A stretch of 27,259 nucleotides of DNA from Pseudomonadota bacterium (GCA_023435725.1 JAEYRD010000125.1:1-27259), one strand, 5' to 3'; positions 1 to 7,700 are shown, counted from the first letter of the stretch. Notes: generated by a model not told the origin, from the sequence alone. Numbers and translations are program-made.

Positions 1-73
1 CGTGGCAACTCTCGCCGGATTCCACCGCCTTAACGGCTCGTTCCCGAAGATCAGTCGAAAGAGGTCGAACCAT
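1..73 (-). CDS. IS630-family transposase, N-terminal fragment (cut by window edge)
   Basis: Reading the minus strand from the ATG at 73 gives 24 codons that run off the left edge: it begins MVRPLSTDLRERAVKAVE and continues SGESCH. I recognise this as the start of the helix-turn-helix domain of IS630-family transposases common in Bradyrhizobium and relatives, which cut and paste the element at TA targets. It is far too short for gene-finding and rests on recognition of the N-terminal pattern. A GGAGG lies about 10 bases before the ATG inside a hairpin. The element would extend to the left of the window, and its right end should lie between about 104 and 163, just past the PHA synthase stop. 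Whether the transposase is intact cannot be seen. Confidence 0.72.
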   Translation of the reverse strand, partial: MVRPLSTDLRERAVKAVESGESCH

Positions 74-75
74 CC

Positions 76-103
76 GATGCTGGCCTCCGATCCAGCCAGC
101 ATC
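76..103 (-). repeat. Hairpin in the transposase leader
   Basis: GATGCTGGC (76-84) and GCCAGCATC (95-103) are a perfect 9-bp inverted repeat with a 10-base loop, ending three bases upstream of the transposase ATG. On the minus strand the GGAGG that would serve as ribosome binding site spans the loop and the start of the second arm, so folding could limit translation of the transposase. The structure is seen directly and the regulatory role is inference. Confidence 0.5.
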
Positions 104-163
104 TTGAATCACAAACCGTCGCCCGACAGAATCCCTCCCGATTCGATTAATCGATGAACCGCT

Positions 164-1990
164 CTAGGTGTGGACGTAGTCTCCCGGCGCATCGGGAAGA
201 CTGTCGGCGTCTCCGATCCCGATCTGCGGTGGATCGCAGGGCTCGCCCGAGCGGGCCGCGAGCCAGCTGCACCATTCCAGCCACCACGACCCCTCGATAT
301 GCGGAGCCAGCTGCAGCCATTCATCTGGCCCGACATAGGGCGCATCCGCTGCCTTGGTCAGCACCTGATAGCTATGCCCGGACTCCTCTGGCGGCGCGAC
401 GACACCGGCATTGTGACCGCCGCTGGTCAACACGAACGTCACGTCGGCATCGACCTGGTAGTGGATCTTGTGGACCGATCGCCACGGCGCCACGTGATCG
501 GCGACCGTGCCGACCACGAACATCGGCGCATGGATGTCGGACAGCGAGATATTTCTGTCTGCGACCCGATAGCGGCCCTCGGCCAGGTCATTGCTGAGAA
601 ACAGCTTGCGCAGATATTCCGAATGCATGCGATAAGGTAGTCGCGTGGCGTCGGCGTTCCAGGCCATCAGATCACTCAGCGGCGCCGACTCTCCCATCAG
701 ATAGTCATGCGACAGCCGCGACCAGATCAGATCGTTGGAGCGCAGGAGCGCGAATGCGCCGGCCATTTGCGTGGTATCGAGAAAACCCCGTTTCCACATC
801 ATGTCTTCGAGGAAAGCGACCTGACTTTCGTTGATGAACAGTGTCAGCTCGCCGGCCTCGGTGAAGTCCGTCTGCGCGGCAAGCATGGTGATCGTCCCCA
901 GTCGCTTGTCGCCGTCGCGCGCCATAGCGGCAGCGGCGATCGAGAGCAACGTGCCGCCCAGACAGTAGCCGAGCGCGTGGGTCTTCCGATCCGGCATGAT
1001 TCGACCGATCGCATCCAGCGCCGCCATCACGCCCAGCTTGCGATAGTCGTCGAAGGCAACATCCCGATCCTTCGCCTCGGGATTGCGCCAGGAGATCGCG
1101 AAGACGGAAAAGCCTTCGCCGGTGAGATATCTGACCAGCGAATTCTGCGGAGACAGATCGAGGATATAGTACTTCATAATCCACGCCGGCACGATCAGGA
1201 TCGGCTCGGGCCGCACTTGCGCGGTCGTCGGATAATACTGGATCAGCTCGATCAACTCGTTGCGGTAGACGACCTTGCCAGGCGACGCTGCCACCGTGTT
1301 GCCGACGACAAACTGCTCGTCGCTCACCGGCTTCGAGGCGGACAGAAGGCGCATCAGGTCACTGCACCAGTTCTGCCATCCGAATACAAAATTCTCTCCG
1401 CCGCTCTGGAACGCCTTTTCCAGAACCTCCGGATTGGTCGTAGCGAAATTCGACGGCGCCAGCATGTCGAGCATCTGGCGGACCGAGAATTCGACGATGG
1501 CCTCATTTGCGCGCGACACACCGCGGACGCCGGTCGTGGCATCGTGCCACCAGCGCTCTCCGAGCAGAAACGCCTGGGCGAACAGATTGAACGGCGCACC
1601 TTCCCATTGCGGCTCCCTGAAGCGTCGATCCCGTCCCTGCGGCTGAATCACGGACCACGGCCTCTGATCCGGGGAGCCAGCATGGAGCGCAGCCTCGAGG
1701 AACCGGCCGGTATCACGAAGAACATTACGGGCGATCTCCGCTTGCCGCTGCGGCGCTGCCGCAAGATGCGAGCTCCAATCGAGCCAGGCGAGCGACAGGG
1801 CCGCCGGCGAAATCCCGCCCGTAAATCGTGCCAGCATCGCGTGAAATGCGCGGTCAAGCGGGTACGGCTCTGACGCCGGCGTCGGCTTCACGGCCGGCTT
1901 TCCGGTCGGAGGGGCGACGCTTACAACCTGGTTAACGGAGGGCTCCCCCACCGGCTCTTCTTTTCGCGGGACAAGCTGCACGACGCTCAT
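164..1990 (-). CDS. phaC: Class I poly(3-hydroxyalkanoate) synthase
   Basis: A 608-residue PHA polymerase that joins (R)-3-hydroxyacyl-CoA units into polyester storage granules in the cytoplasm. The N-terminal PhaC domain (about 45-260) is followed by an alpha/beta-hydrolase fold. The lipase-like box GYCLGG (341-346) has the polymerase nucleophile Cys343 instead of serine, with Asp498 in VADHV and His526 in GGHNAG completing the triad. Length fits class I enzymes (about 590-610). The ATG at 1990 is kept because an in-frame stop lies two codons upstream; AGGA sits about 10 bases before it. No phaA, phaB, phasin or phaR is adjacent, so this is a stand-alone copy, and such genomes often carry several phaC paralogues. 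It is transcribed away from the CBS-BON gene, with a FixK-type box upstream, which suggests induction at low oxygen. The Pro-rich first 40 residues are unlike the conserved core. Confidence 0.93.
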   Translation of the reverse strand: MSVVQLVPRKEEPVGEPSVNQVVSVAPPTGKPAVKPTPASEPYPLDRAFHAMLARFTGGISPAALSLAWLDWSSHLAAAPQRQAEIARNVLRDTGRFLEAALHAGSPDQRPWSVIQPQGRDRRFREPQWEGAPFNLFAQAFLLGERWWHDATTGVRGVSRANEAIVEFSVRQMLDMLAPSNFATTNPEVLEKAFQSGGENFVFGWQNWCSDLMRLLSASKPVSDEQFVVGNTVAASPGKVVYRNELIELIQYYPTTAQVRPEPILIVPAWIMKYYILDLSPQNSLVRYLTGEGFSVFAISWRNPEAKDRDVAFDDYRKLGVMAALDAIGRIMPDRKTHALGYCLGGTLLSIAAAAMARDGDKRLGTITMLAAQTDFTEAGELTLFINESQVAFLEDMMWKRGFLDTTQMAGAFALLRSNDLIWSRLSHDYLMGESAPLSDLMAWNADATRLPYRMHSEYLRKLFLSNDLAEGRYRVADRNISLSDIHAPMFVVGTVADHVAPWRSVHKIHYQVDADVTFVLTSGGHNAGVVAPPEESGHSYQVLTKAADAPYVGPDEWLQLAPHIEGSWWLEWCSWLAARSGEPCDPPQIGIGDADSLPDAPGDYVHT

Positions 1991-2030
1991 GGCTGATTAT
2001 TCCTGCGCACTTCCGATTTGACCTCCTCAA

Positions 2031-2071
2031 AGGATATGGCGGTCCGTTTCGGACGCGTTGAGCTGTATCAA
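2031..2071 (-). promoter_or_regulatory. FixK/FNR-type box and promoter for phaC
   Basis: TTGAGCTGTATCAA at 2058-2071 fits the FixK/FNR pattern TTGA-N6-TCAA exactly. On the minus strand a possible -10 (TATCCT, 2031-2036) follows, which predicts a start of transcription near 2024. The box centre (2064.5) would then be about -40.5, the classical position for class II activation. The leader to the phaC ATG would be about 34 bases. The box is seen directly. The transcription start and the activator are inferred. Confidence 0.65.
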
Positions 2072-2119
2072 CTTCGCCCCGATCACGATTGCTTCAACAC
2101 CCTGGGCGATCTCGCCTGC

Positions 2120-2160
2120 TTGACCTGCGTCAAAACGGGCCTCCAGGTCTGAAATAGGTT
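2120..2160 (+). promoter_or_regulatory. FixK/FNR-type box and promoter for the CBS-BON gene
   Basis: TTGACCTGCGTCAA at 2120-2133 is a second perfect TTGA-N6-TCAA box. A possible -10 TAGGTT lies at 2155-2160, predicting a start near 2167, again with the box centred about 40.5 bases upstream. The leader to the ATG at 2200 would be about 33 bases. The mirror arrangement with the phaC box makes chance less likely. Confidence 0.65.
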
Positions 2161-2199
2161 GGGCCCATTGAAATTCGTCGAACCTGCGGAGCTTCCCCA

Positions 2200-2928
2200 A
2201 TGCGCGCCCACCAGATCATGACTCGGTCAGTCATCTCGGTTACTCCCGACACCAGCATCGTCGAAGCCGCGAACATCATGCTGAAGCGGCACGTCAGCGG
2301 CCTCACCGTGGTCGACGATGCCGGCAAGCTGGTTGGCGTCGTCTCGGAAGGGGATTTCATCCGCCGCAGCGAAATCGGCACCGGACGCAAGCGCGGACGC
2401 TGGCTGAGGTTCATCCTCGGCCCCGGCAAGTCGGCCAGCGATTTCGTCCACGAGCACGGCCGCAAGGTCTCAGAGGTGATGACCGACTCGCCCGTGACCA
2501 TCACCGAGGATACCGCGCTCGCGGAGATCGTCGATCTCATGGAACGGAACAACGTGAAGCGCCTGCCGGTGGTCCGCGGCGACAAGGTCGTCGGCATCGT
2601 CTCGCGCGCCAATCTGTTGCAGGCGGTGGCGGGGCTGGCCCGCGAGGTGCCGGATCCGACGGCCGACGACGATCACATTCGCGTCCGCATCATCGACACC
2701 ATGGAAAAGAACGACTGGTGCCCGTTCGGGCTGAACGTCATCGTCCGCGACGGCATCGTTCATCTCAGCGGCGTCATCACCGAGGAACGCGCGCGGCAGG
2801 CCGCGGTTGTCGCAGCGGAGAATGTCGAGGGCGTGAAGAAGGTGCACGACCACCTGTGCTGGGTCGACACGATGTCGGGCGTCTATCTGAATTCGCCCGA
2901 GGACGACGATCTCGCCAAAGCTAGCTGA
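2200..2928 (+). CDS. CBS-CBS-BON domain protein
   Basis: A 242-residue soluble protein with two CBS domains (about 4-58 and 90-145) and a C-terminal BON domain (about 158-222). CBS pairs usually bind adenine nucleotides or SAM and sense energy state; BON domains are thought to bind membranes or other hydrophobic surfaces. No enzymatic domain is present, so it is probably a sensor or stress protein, and its target cannot be read from the sequence. GGAG eight bases before the ATG supports the start. Residues after about 225 are acidic and look disordered. It is divergent from phaC with a matching FixK-type box, which suggests a shared response to oxygen limitation. The 20-base gap to the convergent RidA gene holds no clear terminator. 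Confidence 0.88.
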   Translation: MRAHQIMTRSVISVTPDTSIVEAANIMLKRHVSGLTVVDDAGKLVGVVSEGDFIRRSEIGTGRKRGRWLRFILGPGKSASDFVHEHGRKVSEVMTDSPVTITEDTALAEIVDLMERNNVKRLPVVRGDKVVGIVSRANLLQAVAGLAREVPDPTADDDHIRVRIIDTMEKNDWCPFGLNVIVRDGIVHLSGVITEERARQAAVVAAENVEGVKKVHDHLCWVDTMSGVYLNSPEDDDLAKAS

Positions 2929-2948
2929 AAAGGCGAGCCGAATGCGAT

Positions 2949-3404
2949 TCAGCGGGGGATGACGGCGGTCGCCTCGATCTCGACGCGCGCCGCCTTCTCA
3001 ACAAGACGCACGACCTGAACCAGGGCCATCGCAGGATAGTGCGTGCCAAAGATGGCACGGTAGATCCTGCCCAGCTCCTTCAAGTTAGACAGGTATTCGT
3101 CCATGTCGACGACATACCAGGTCAGGCGCACGAGGTGCTCGGGACGAGCGCCAGCTTCGGCGAGGATCTCGACGATGTTGCTCAGCGCCTGGCGCACCTG
3201 CGCGACAAAGCCGTCAGGGAGATGCTCCTCGGCATCCCAGCCGATCACGCCGCCGGTGACGACGATGCGGCCGTCTGCAGCCATGCCGTTGGCATAGCCC
3301 TTCGGCATCGGCCAGCCAGACGGCTGGAGAACCTGTACCTTCGAACGGTTCTTATCATCGTCGGTCGGCAGCACCGCGAGCTGCGGGCCTTTCGGCGTCG
3401 TCAC
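2949..3404 (-). CDS. RidA/YjgF/UK114-family enamine/imine deaminase
   Basis: A 151-residue RidA-family protein. Members hydrolyse reactive enamines and imines to ketones plus ammonia, usually as trimers. The C-terminal block (about 115-151, ending VEIEATAVIPR) is typical of the family, with the conserved arginine probably that in VVRLVEK. The N-terminal extension of about 25 residues makes it longer than the usual 125-130. The start is a GTG at 3404 with AAGGA nine bases upstream. It follows the 2-aminobenzoate-CoA ligase by 17 bases in the same direction, so the two are probably co-transcribed. In that context a role in removing the amino group from the non-aromatic enamine made by the monooxygenase/reductase is attractive but inferred. 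General detoxification of 2-aminoacrylate is the alternative. Confidence 0.85.
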   Translation of the reverse strand: MTTPKGPQLAVLPTDDDKNRSKVQVLQPSGWPMPKGYANGMAADGRIVVTGGVIGWDAEEHLPDGFVAQVRQALSNIVEILAEAGARPEHLVRLTWYVVDMDEYLSNLKELGRIYRAIFGTHYPAMALVQVVRLVEKAARVEIEATAVIPR

Positions 3405-3421
3405 AATTCTCTATCCTTCTC

Positions 3422-5113
3422 TCATTCTGCCGCAACGCCCGAGGACGTCGCTGCAGCCTGTGCCAGTTGCCGCAGGGCAAAGCGCTTCAACTTTCCGGTC
3501 TCGGTTTTCGGCAACTGCGTCACGAACTCGATTGCGCGCGGATATTTATACGGCGCGATCTCGCGTTTAACATGTTGCTGCAACTCGGCTGCGAGCTTGG
3601 CGTCCGGCGTCACGCCGGGTGCGGCAATGACATAGGCCTTCACGATCATCCCGCGCGCTTCGTCAGGCGCGCCGACGACGCCGCACTCGACGACCGACGG
3701 ATGCGTCAGCAGCGCCGCTTCCACATCGGTGCCCGCGATGTTGTACCCGGATGAGACGATCATGTCGTCGGAGCGCGACTGATACCAGAAATAGCCGTCG
3801 CTATCCATCAGATAGGTGTCGCCGGTGATGTTCCAGCCGTTCTGGACGTATTTGCGTTGCCGCTCGTCGGCGAGGTAGCGGCAGCCAGTCGGCCCGCGCA
3901 CCGCGAGCCGGCCCATCGTGCCCGGCGGCACGTCATTCCCGGCGTCGTCGACAATCTTCGCCTCATAGCCCGGCACGGGCTTGCCCGTCGCGCCGGGACG
4001 GATCTCGTCCTCCGTCGCGCTGATGAAGATATGCAGCATCTCGGTCGAACCGATGCCGTCCATCAGCTTGATGCCGGTCGCCTTCAGCCAAGCGTCGAAT
4101 GTCGGCTTGGGTAGGGTCTCGCCGGCAGAAACACACTTTCGAAGCGAGGAGATGTCGCGGCCCGCGAGCTTACCGATCATGGCTCGATACGCTGTCGGCG
4201 CCGTAAAGCAGACCGTAATCTTGTACTGCTCGATCGCCGTCAGGATGTCATCCGGTGTCGTCTTCTCAAGCACGACGAAGGAGGCACCGATGTGCATGGG
4301 AAACAGCACGCCGCCGAAACCGAATGTGAAGGCGAGCGGTGCCGAGCCGACGAAGCGATCCTTCTGCTCGGCCCGCAAGATGTTGCGTGCATAGCCGTCG
4401 CAGACCGCCAGAATGTCCCGGTGGAAATGCATGGTGCCTTTTGGATCGCCGGTCGTGCCCGACGTGAATGCGATCAGGCAAATGTCGTCGGAGGCGGTAT
4501 CGACAGCCGCGAACTCAGGGCTCGCATCCGCAATCAATGCCTCGAGCGAGTCGGCCGCGCCATTGCCCCAATAGATGACGCGTTTGAGACCGGACGCTGC
4601 GGCATTCGCCTTCTCCATTTCCTCGGAGAGCTTTCCGTCGCACAGAGCGAGCGTAATCTCCGCTTTCTGGATCGGGTAGGATAGCTCCTTGGCGCGCAGC
4701 AACGGCATTGTCGCTACAACGATGCCGCCGGCCTTGATCACTGCGAGATAGGTCGCGACCATCATCGGGTTGTTGGCCGAGCGCAGCAGCACGCGCTCGC
4801 CGGTGACGAGACCGAGCTTGCCGACCAGCACATTGGCGATGCGGTTCACGAGCGCCTGCAGCTCGCGATAGGTGTAGCTCACGGCGGGACTGATGACGCA
4901 AGGCGCGTCGCCGTGCCCCTGCTCGACCCAGCGGTCGAGGAAATAGCTGACGCAGTTCAATCGCGGAGGATAGTGCAGTTCCGGCCGCGTGAAGATGAAC
5001 TCGGGCCAGAGCTCCGGCGGCGGCAAATGTTGCCGCGCGAACGGATCGACATGGGCCGTCGCGGCATTGCTGTCACGCGAGCTCGACACTTGAACCTTGG
5101 CGGCGTTGGCCAT
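3422..5113 (-). CDS. abmG: 2-aminobenzoate-CoA ligase (benzoate-CoA ligase family)
   Basis: A 563-residue adenylate-forming ligase that would activate anthranilate with ATP and CoA to 2-aminobenzoyl-CoA. The ATP-binding loop TSGTTGDPKGT is at 217-227, the aryl-CoA ligase block GIGSTEML at 353-360, TGDTY near 430, and the C-terminal catalytic lysine Lys541 in LPKTETGKLKR. The N-terminal stretch with DPFARQHLPPPELWP is typical of the 2-aminobenzoate/benzoate-CoA ligase group rather than fatty acyl ligases. The ATG at 5113 has AAAGGAG at ideal spacing. It has its own promoter with an operator-like palindrome at 5163-5190 and is followed by ridA. The Azoarcus evansii homologue is called abmG. Substrate choice among benzoate, 2-aminobenzoate and salicylate cannot be settled from sequence; the neighbouring FAD/OYE fusion favours 2-aminobenzoate. 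Confidence 0.85.
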   Translation of the reverse strand: MANAAKVQVSSSRDSNAATAHVDPFARQHLPPPELWPEFIFTRPELHYPPRLNCVSYFLDRWVEQGHGDAPCVISPAVSYTYRELQALVNRIANVLVGKLGLVTGERVLLRSANNPMMVATYLAVIKAGGIVVATMPLLRAKELSYPIQKAEITLALCDGKLSEEMEKANAAASGLKRVIYWGNGAADSLEALIADASPEFAAVDTASDDICLIAFTSGTTGDPKGTMHFHRDILAVCDGYARNILRAEQKDRFVGSAPLAFTFGFGGVLFPMHIGASFVVLEKTTPDDILTAIEQYKITVCFTAPTAYRAMIGKLAGRDISSLRKCVSAGETLPKPTFDAWLKATGIKLMDGIGSTEMLHIFISATEDEIRPGATGKPVPGYEAKIVDDAGNDVPPGTMGRLAVRGPTGCRYLADERQRKYVQNGWNITGDTYLMDSDGYFWYQSRSDDMIVSSGYNIAGTDVEAALLTHPSVVECGVVGAPDEARGMIVKAYVIAAPGVTPDAKLAAELQQHVKREIAPYKYPRAIEFVTQLPKTETGKLKRFALRQLAQAAATSSGVAAE

Positions 5114-5162
5114 CGCACGCTCCTTTCAGCATGGAAAGCACCCGGCAGCACTATCTGAAAAC

Positions 5163-5190
5163 ATTTTAGGCTTAAAACAATTCGGCGCAA
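5163..5190 (-). promoter_or_regulatory. Promoter and operator-like palindrome of the ligase gene
   Basis: On the minus strand TTGCGC (5185-5190), a 16-base spacer and TAAAAT (5163-5168) form a plausible -35/-10 pair. The spacer and -10 contain TTTTA-N4-TAAAA (5164-5177 on the plus strand) flanked by AATTC. The same -35, spacer length and -10 recur upstream of the monooxygenase/reductase gene. Overlap with the core promoter suggests repression. That the MarR protein binds here is inference. Confidence 0.6.
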
Positions 5191-5261
5191 TAGCGGATTT
5201 TGGGCATCCTGTGCTTTTTCCTGCGGCAAGATGGGACTGGGCGGCTACGCCGCCCGCGGAC

Positions 5262-5780
5262 TTAAGGCCGGCGGCGCGCAGCCGATTTCTGTGCGGACGC
5301 CTTGGTCTTGGCCAGCAGCCGCATCAGTTCGCGCACATCCTTCGGCGTCAGATCGGCGAAGAGGTCGGCGATCCATGTCTCGTGTTCCGCGGCCATCCTG
5401 CGAAACTCGGCGCGTCCGAGTTTTGTGAGCCGGATCACCTGGACGCGACGGTCCGTTTCCGAGGTGCGCCGGTCAAGATGGCCGGATTCCACCAGTCGCT
5501 CGACGAGGCCGGTGACGTTGCCGTTGGACACCATCATGCGCTTGGAGACGTCGGACAGCGTCATGCCGTCAGGCGCTTTGTCGAGCTGCGCCATCAGATC
5601 GAAACGAGGCAGCGTGACGTCGAACCGCTGCCGCAGCCGGCCGCGGACCTCGCCTTCGATCAAGGTCGTGCAGGTCAAGAGGCGCAGCCACAGCCGAAGC
5701 TCTTCGGCATGGTCCTCCGGAGTTTCGACTGCCTTTGTCTCGGAATCGAGCATGTGGATGCGATCACTCAGGGCCGGCAT
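5262..5780 (-). CDS. MarR-family transcriptional regulator
   Basis: A winged-helix regulator of about 172 residues, counted from the ATG at 5780. The recognition region (SDVSKRMMVSNGNVTGLVE) is followed by the wing with the MarR signature SETDRRVQVIRLTKLG. MarR proteins bind palindromes as dimers and usually release DNA when a phenolic or aryl-CoA ligand binds. An open frame continues upstream to 5864, but starting there would place the operator-like palindrome at 5804-5830 inside the gene, so 5780 is preferred; its ribosome binding site is weak, so 5753 is possible. It lies between the ligase and the divergent binding-protein gene and is the only regulator in the window. Control of the aromatic cluster, with a CoA-thioester effector as in related MarR proteins (BadR, CouR), is inferred. 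Confidence 0.88.
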   Translation of the reverse strand: MPALSDRIHMLDSETKAVETPEDHAEELRLWLRLLTCTTLIEGEVRGRLRQRFDVTLPRFDLMAQLDKAPDGMTLSDVSKRMMVSNGNVTGLVERLVESGHLDRRTSETDRRVQVIRLTKLGRAEFRRMAAEHETWIADLFADLTPKDVRELMRLLAKTKASAQKSAARRRP

Positions 5781-5803
5781 TGACGCCAGCGCGGCTTCCC
5801 CAA

Positions 5804-5830
5804 CATTTTGAGCTTCAAATAAATTGAAGC
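5804..5830 (-). promoter_or_regulatory. Operator-like palindrome proximal to marR
   Basis: GCTTCAA (5812-5818) and TTGAAGC (5824-5830) form a perfect 7-bp inverted repeat with a 5-base spacer. It overlaps a copy of the cluster-wide motif (TTTTG-AGCT-TCAAATAAATT, 5806-5825). It ends 24 bases upstream of the preferred marR start, consistent with autorepression. The palindrome is seen directly; the function is inferred. Confidence 0.55.
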
Positions 5831-5870
5831 CCGCCGCAAGTCCAAAGCTGCAACAATCGATCAAGCGTCA

Positions 5871-5894
5871 GTTTCTTTAGGCTTCAAATAATTG
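5871..5894. promoter_or_regulatory. Second operator-like site in the marR/binding-protein divergon
   Basis: CTTTA-GGCT-TCAAATAATTG (5875-5894) matches the same motif as the ligase site, sharing GGCT and the AAATAATT arm. It lies in the 254-base divergent region (5781-6034) and could serve marR, the binding-protein gene at 6035, or both. I could not identify a convincing -35/-10 for the plus-strand gene. The rest of this interval shows no gene. Confidence 0.45.
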
Positions 5895-6034
5895 GCGCGG
5901 CGCTTGCATGCTCGGTGCACCGCAGGATGACGACGCGCCCTGAGCTCAGCTTGCCGCGGCAGCCATCATCGGCATAAGCTTGGTTTGGAGTACGCGGCTT
6001 GTAGCGCAAGCCCGATTGTCACGGGGGACAGATC

Positions 6035-7210
6035 ATGAAGACGCAATGGACCTTGGCTGCCGCCGCCTTGCTGCTCGGCACCGCAGTGAACCCTGCCTTC
6101 GCCCAGGAGAAGATCAAGCTGGGCGTGATCGTGACCCTGTCGGGACCTGCCGCCGCGCTCGGCCAGCAGGTTCGAGACGGCTTTGCGCTTGCCGTGAAGG
6201 ACCTCGGCGGCAAGATGGGCGGCCGCGATGTCGAGGTGATCGTTGCCGATGATGAACTGAAACCAGACGCGGCGGTGACGAAGGTCAAGGGACTTCTCGA
6301 GCGCGACAAGGTCGACTTCGTGGTCGGCCCGATCTTCTCCAACATCCTCCAGGCGATCCACCGGCCCGTCACGGAATCCAAGGTGTTCCTGATCAGTCCC
6401 AATGCCGGCCCGTCCACGTTTGCCGGCAAGGACTGCAACCCCTTCTTCTACGTGACGTCGTATCAGAACGATCAGGTGCACGAAATCCTCGGCAAGGTCG
6501 CGCAGGATCGCGGCTACAAGCGCATGTATTTGATGGTGCCGAACTATCAGGCCGGCAAGGATTCGGTGGCCGGCTTCAAGCTCGACTACAAGGGCGAGAT
6601 TGTCGAAGAGTCCTACATGCCGCTCAACACGCTGGATTTCCAGCCGGAGTTGTCCAAGATTTCGTCGCAGAAGCCCGATGCGCTCTTCACGTTCATGCCG
6701 GGCGGTCTCGGCGTCAATCTCGTCAAACAATACCGGCAAGCCGGCCTCGCCGACACCATTCCGGTGCTCTCGGCCTTCACGGTGGATGAATCGACCCTGC
6801 CGGCACAGCAGGACGCAGCCGTCGGCATGTTCGGCGGCGCGAACTGGGCACCCAATCTCGACAATCCCCAGAACAAGAAGTTCGTCGCCGCCTATGAGGC
6901 GGCCTACAACGTCGTGCCCGGCACCTACGCCTTCCAGGCATACGATGCCGCAATGCTGATCGACAGCGCCGTCAAGGCCGTGAAGAGCGATCTCTCCAAC
7001 AAGGACGCCGTCGCGATCGCTCTGAAGAAGGCCGACTTCACCTCACTGCGTGGCGACTTCAAGTTCAATAAGAACGGATATCCGATCCAGGATTTTTACC
7101 TGACCAAGGTCGCGAAGCGTCCGGACGGCAAGTTCCAGACCGAGATCGTCCAGAAGGTTTTTGAGAACTATGGCGACCGCTACGCCAAGGACTGCAAGGC
7201 GGCAAACTAA
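6035..7210 (+). CDS. Periplasmic binding protein, branched-chain amino acid/aromatic acid type
   Basis: A 391-residue ABC-transporter substrate-binding protein of the Leu/Ile/Val (type 1 periplasmic) family. It has a Sec signal peptide (about residues 1-23, cleavage after AFA) and the family opening KLGVIVTLSGPAAALGQQV. GGGGGA seven bases upstream supports the ATG. No LivH, LivM, LivG or LivF genes are near, so it either shares permeases encoded elsewhere or acts as an orphan receptor. In Rhodopseudomonas and Bradyrhizobium many proteins of this family bind aromatic acids, and its place beside the ligase suggests an aromatic substrate such as anthranilate. This is context inference. The cupin gene follows by 27 bases. 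Confidence 0.88.
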   Translation: MKTQWTLAAAALLLGTAVNPAFAQEKIKLGVIVTLSGPAAALGQQVRDGFALAVKDLGGKMGGRDVEVIVADDELKPDAAVTKVKGLLERDKVDFVVGPIFSNILQAIHRPVTESKVFLISPNAGPSTFAGKDCNPFFYVTSYQNDQVHEILGKVAQDRGYKRMYLMVPNYQAGKDSVAGFKLDYKGEIVEESYMPLNTLDFQPELSKISSQKPDALFTFMPGGLGVNLVKQYRQAGLADTIPVLSAFTVDESTLPAQQDAAVGMFGGANWAPNLDNPQNKKFVAAYEAAYNVVPGTYAFQAYDAAMLIDSAVKAVKSDLSNKDAVAIALKKADFTSLRGDFKFNKNGYPIQDFYLTKVAKRPDGKFQTEIVQKVFENYGDRYAKDCKAAN

Positions 7211-7237
7211 GCCGCATCGCGTTACGGGAGGACTGCA

Positions 7238-7693
7238 ATGAAGAGCGAAATCACCGGCATCACGCGGGCCAATGAAGGGATTCAGGGCATTTCCTGGAAC
7301 ATTCTCGGCCAGACCTATGTGCCGAAGAGCTACGCCGAAAACAGCTTCTCCTGGCACGCGACGCTGCCGCCGGGCACGTTCGTGCCGCCGCACATCCATC
7401 CCGACCAGGATGAGTACCTCTACATGCTGGAAGGCAAGCTCGACTTCATGCTCGGCAATTCCGAGTCGCAGGCAACCGCGGGCGATCTGATCCGTCTCGG
7501 CATGGGCGTGCCGCACGGCATCTTCAACAAGTCGGAGCAGACCGCGAAAGTGCTGTTCTGGGTCGCGCCGAGCCGCAAGCTGTTCGATCTGTTCTGGGGC
7601 CTTCACAACATGAAGGAGCAGAAGCCGGAGGATGTGGTGGCATTGGCCGCCGAGTTCAACATCCACTTCCTGCCGCCGCCTCCCGGCGGCTAG
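7238..7693 (+). CDS. Single-domain cupin protein
   Basis: A 151-residue cupin. Motif 1 fits G(X)5HXH(X)4E(X)6G exactly with His52, His54 and Glu59, between Gly46 and Gly66. Motif 2 supplies His93 and Asn97, with glycine in place of the usual proline at 88. All four metal ligands are therefore present, so it can hold Fe or Mn and might be a small dioxygenase or isomerase; sugar binding or a structural role are alternatives. The substrate is unknown. GGGAGGA stands ahead of the ATG. It is co-directional with the binding-protein gene (27-base gap) and converges on the FAD monooxygenase gene, whose stop is only 7 bases away. A GC-rich hairpin covers its last codons. Confidence 0.85.
   Translation: MKSEITGITRANEGIQGISWNILGQTYVPKSYAENSFSWHATLPPGTFVPPHIHPDQDEYLYMLEGKLDFMLGNSESQATAGDLIRLGMGVPHGIFNKSEQTAKVLFWVAPSRKLFDLFWGLHNMKEQKPEDVVALAAEFNIHFLPPPPGG
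7675..7690. terminator. GC hairpin at a convergent junction (weak)
   Basis: GCCGCC-TCCC-GGCGGC (7675-7690) forms a 6-bp GC stem with a 4-base loop, at the very end of the cupin gene and just before the end of the convergent monooxygenase gene. No T-run follows on either strand, so an intrinsic terminator is doubtful. It may only reflect GC-rich coding DNA. Confidence 0.25.
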
Positions 7694-7700
7694 CGGCTGC

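Noticed and set aside
707..1873. Long plus-strand open frame (388 codons) inside phaC
   Set aside because: It is antisense to a clear PHA synthase with an intact catalytic triad. Its Arg/Pro/His-rich translation shows no domain and reflects high GC at third positions.
1991..2023. Seven-codon leader peptide before phaC (GTG start, TGA overlapping the phaC ATG)
   Set aside because: There is a GGAGG about 11 bases before the GTG and an ATGA overlap, but so short a frame arises easily by chance and nothing else supports it.
2016..2028. TTGACCTCCTCAA as a third FixK-type box
   Set aside because: The spacer is 5 bases instead of 6, and the site lies at the predicted phaC transcription start, where an activator box would not work.
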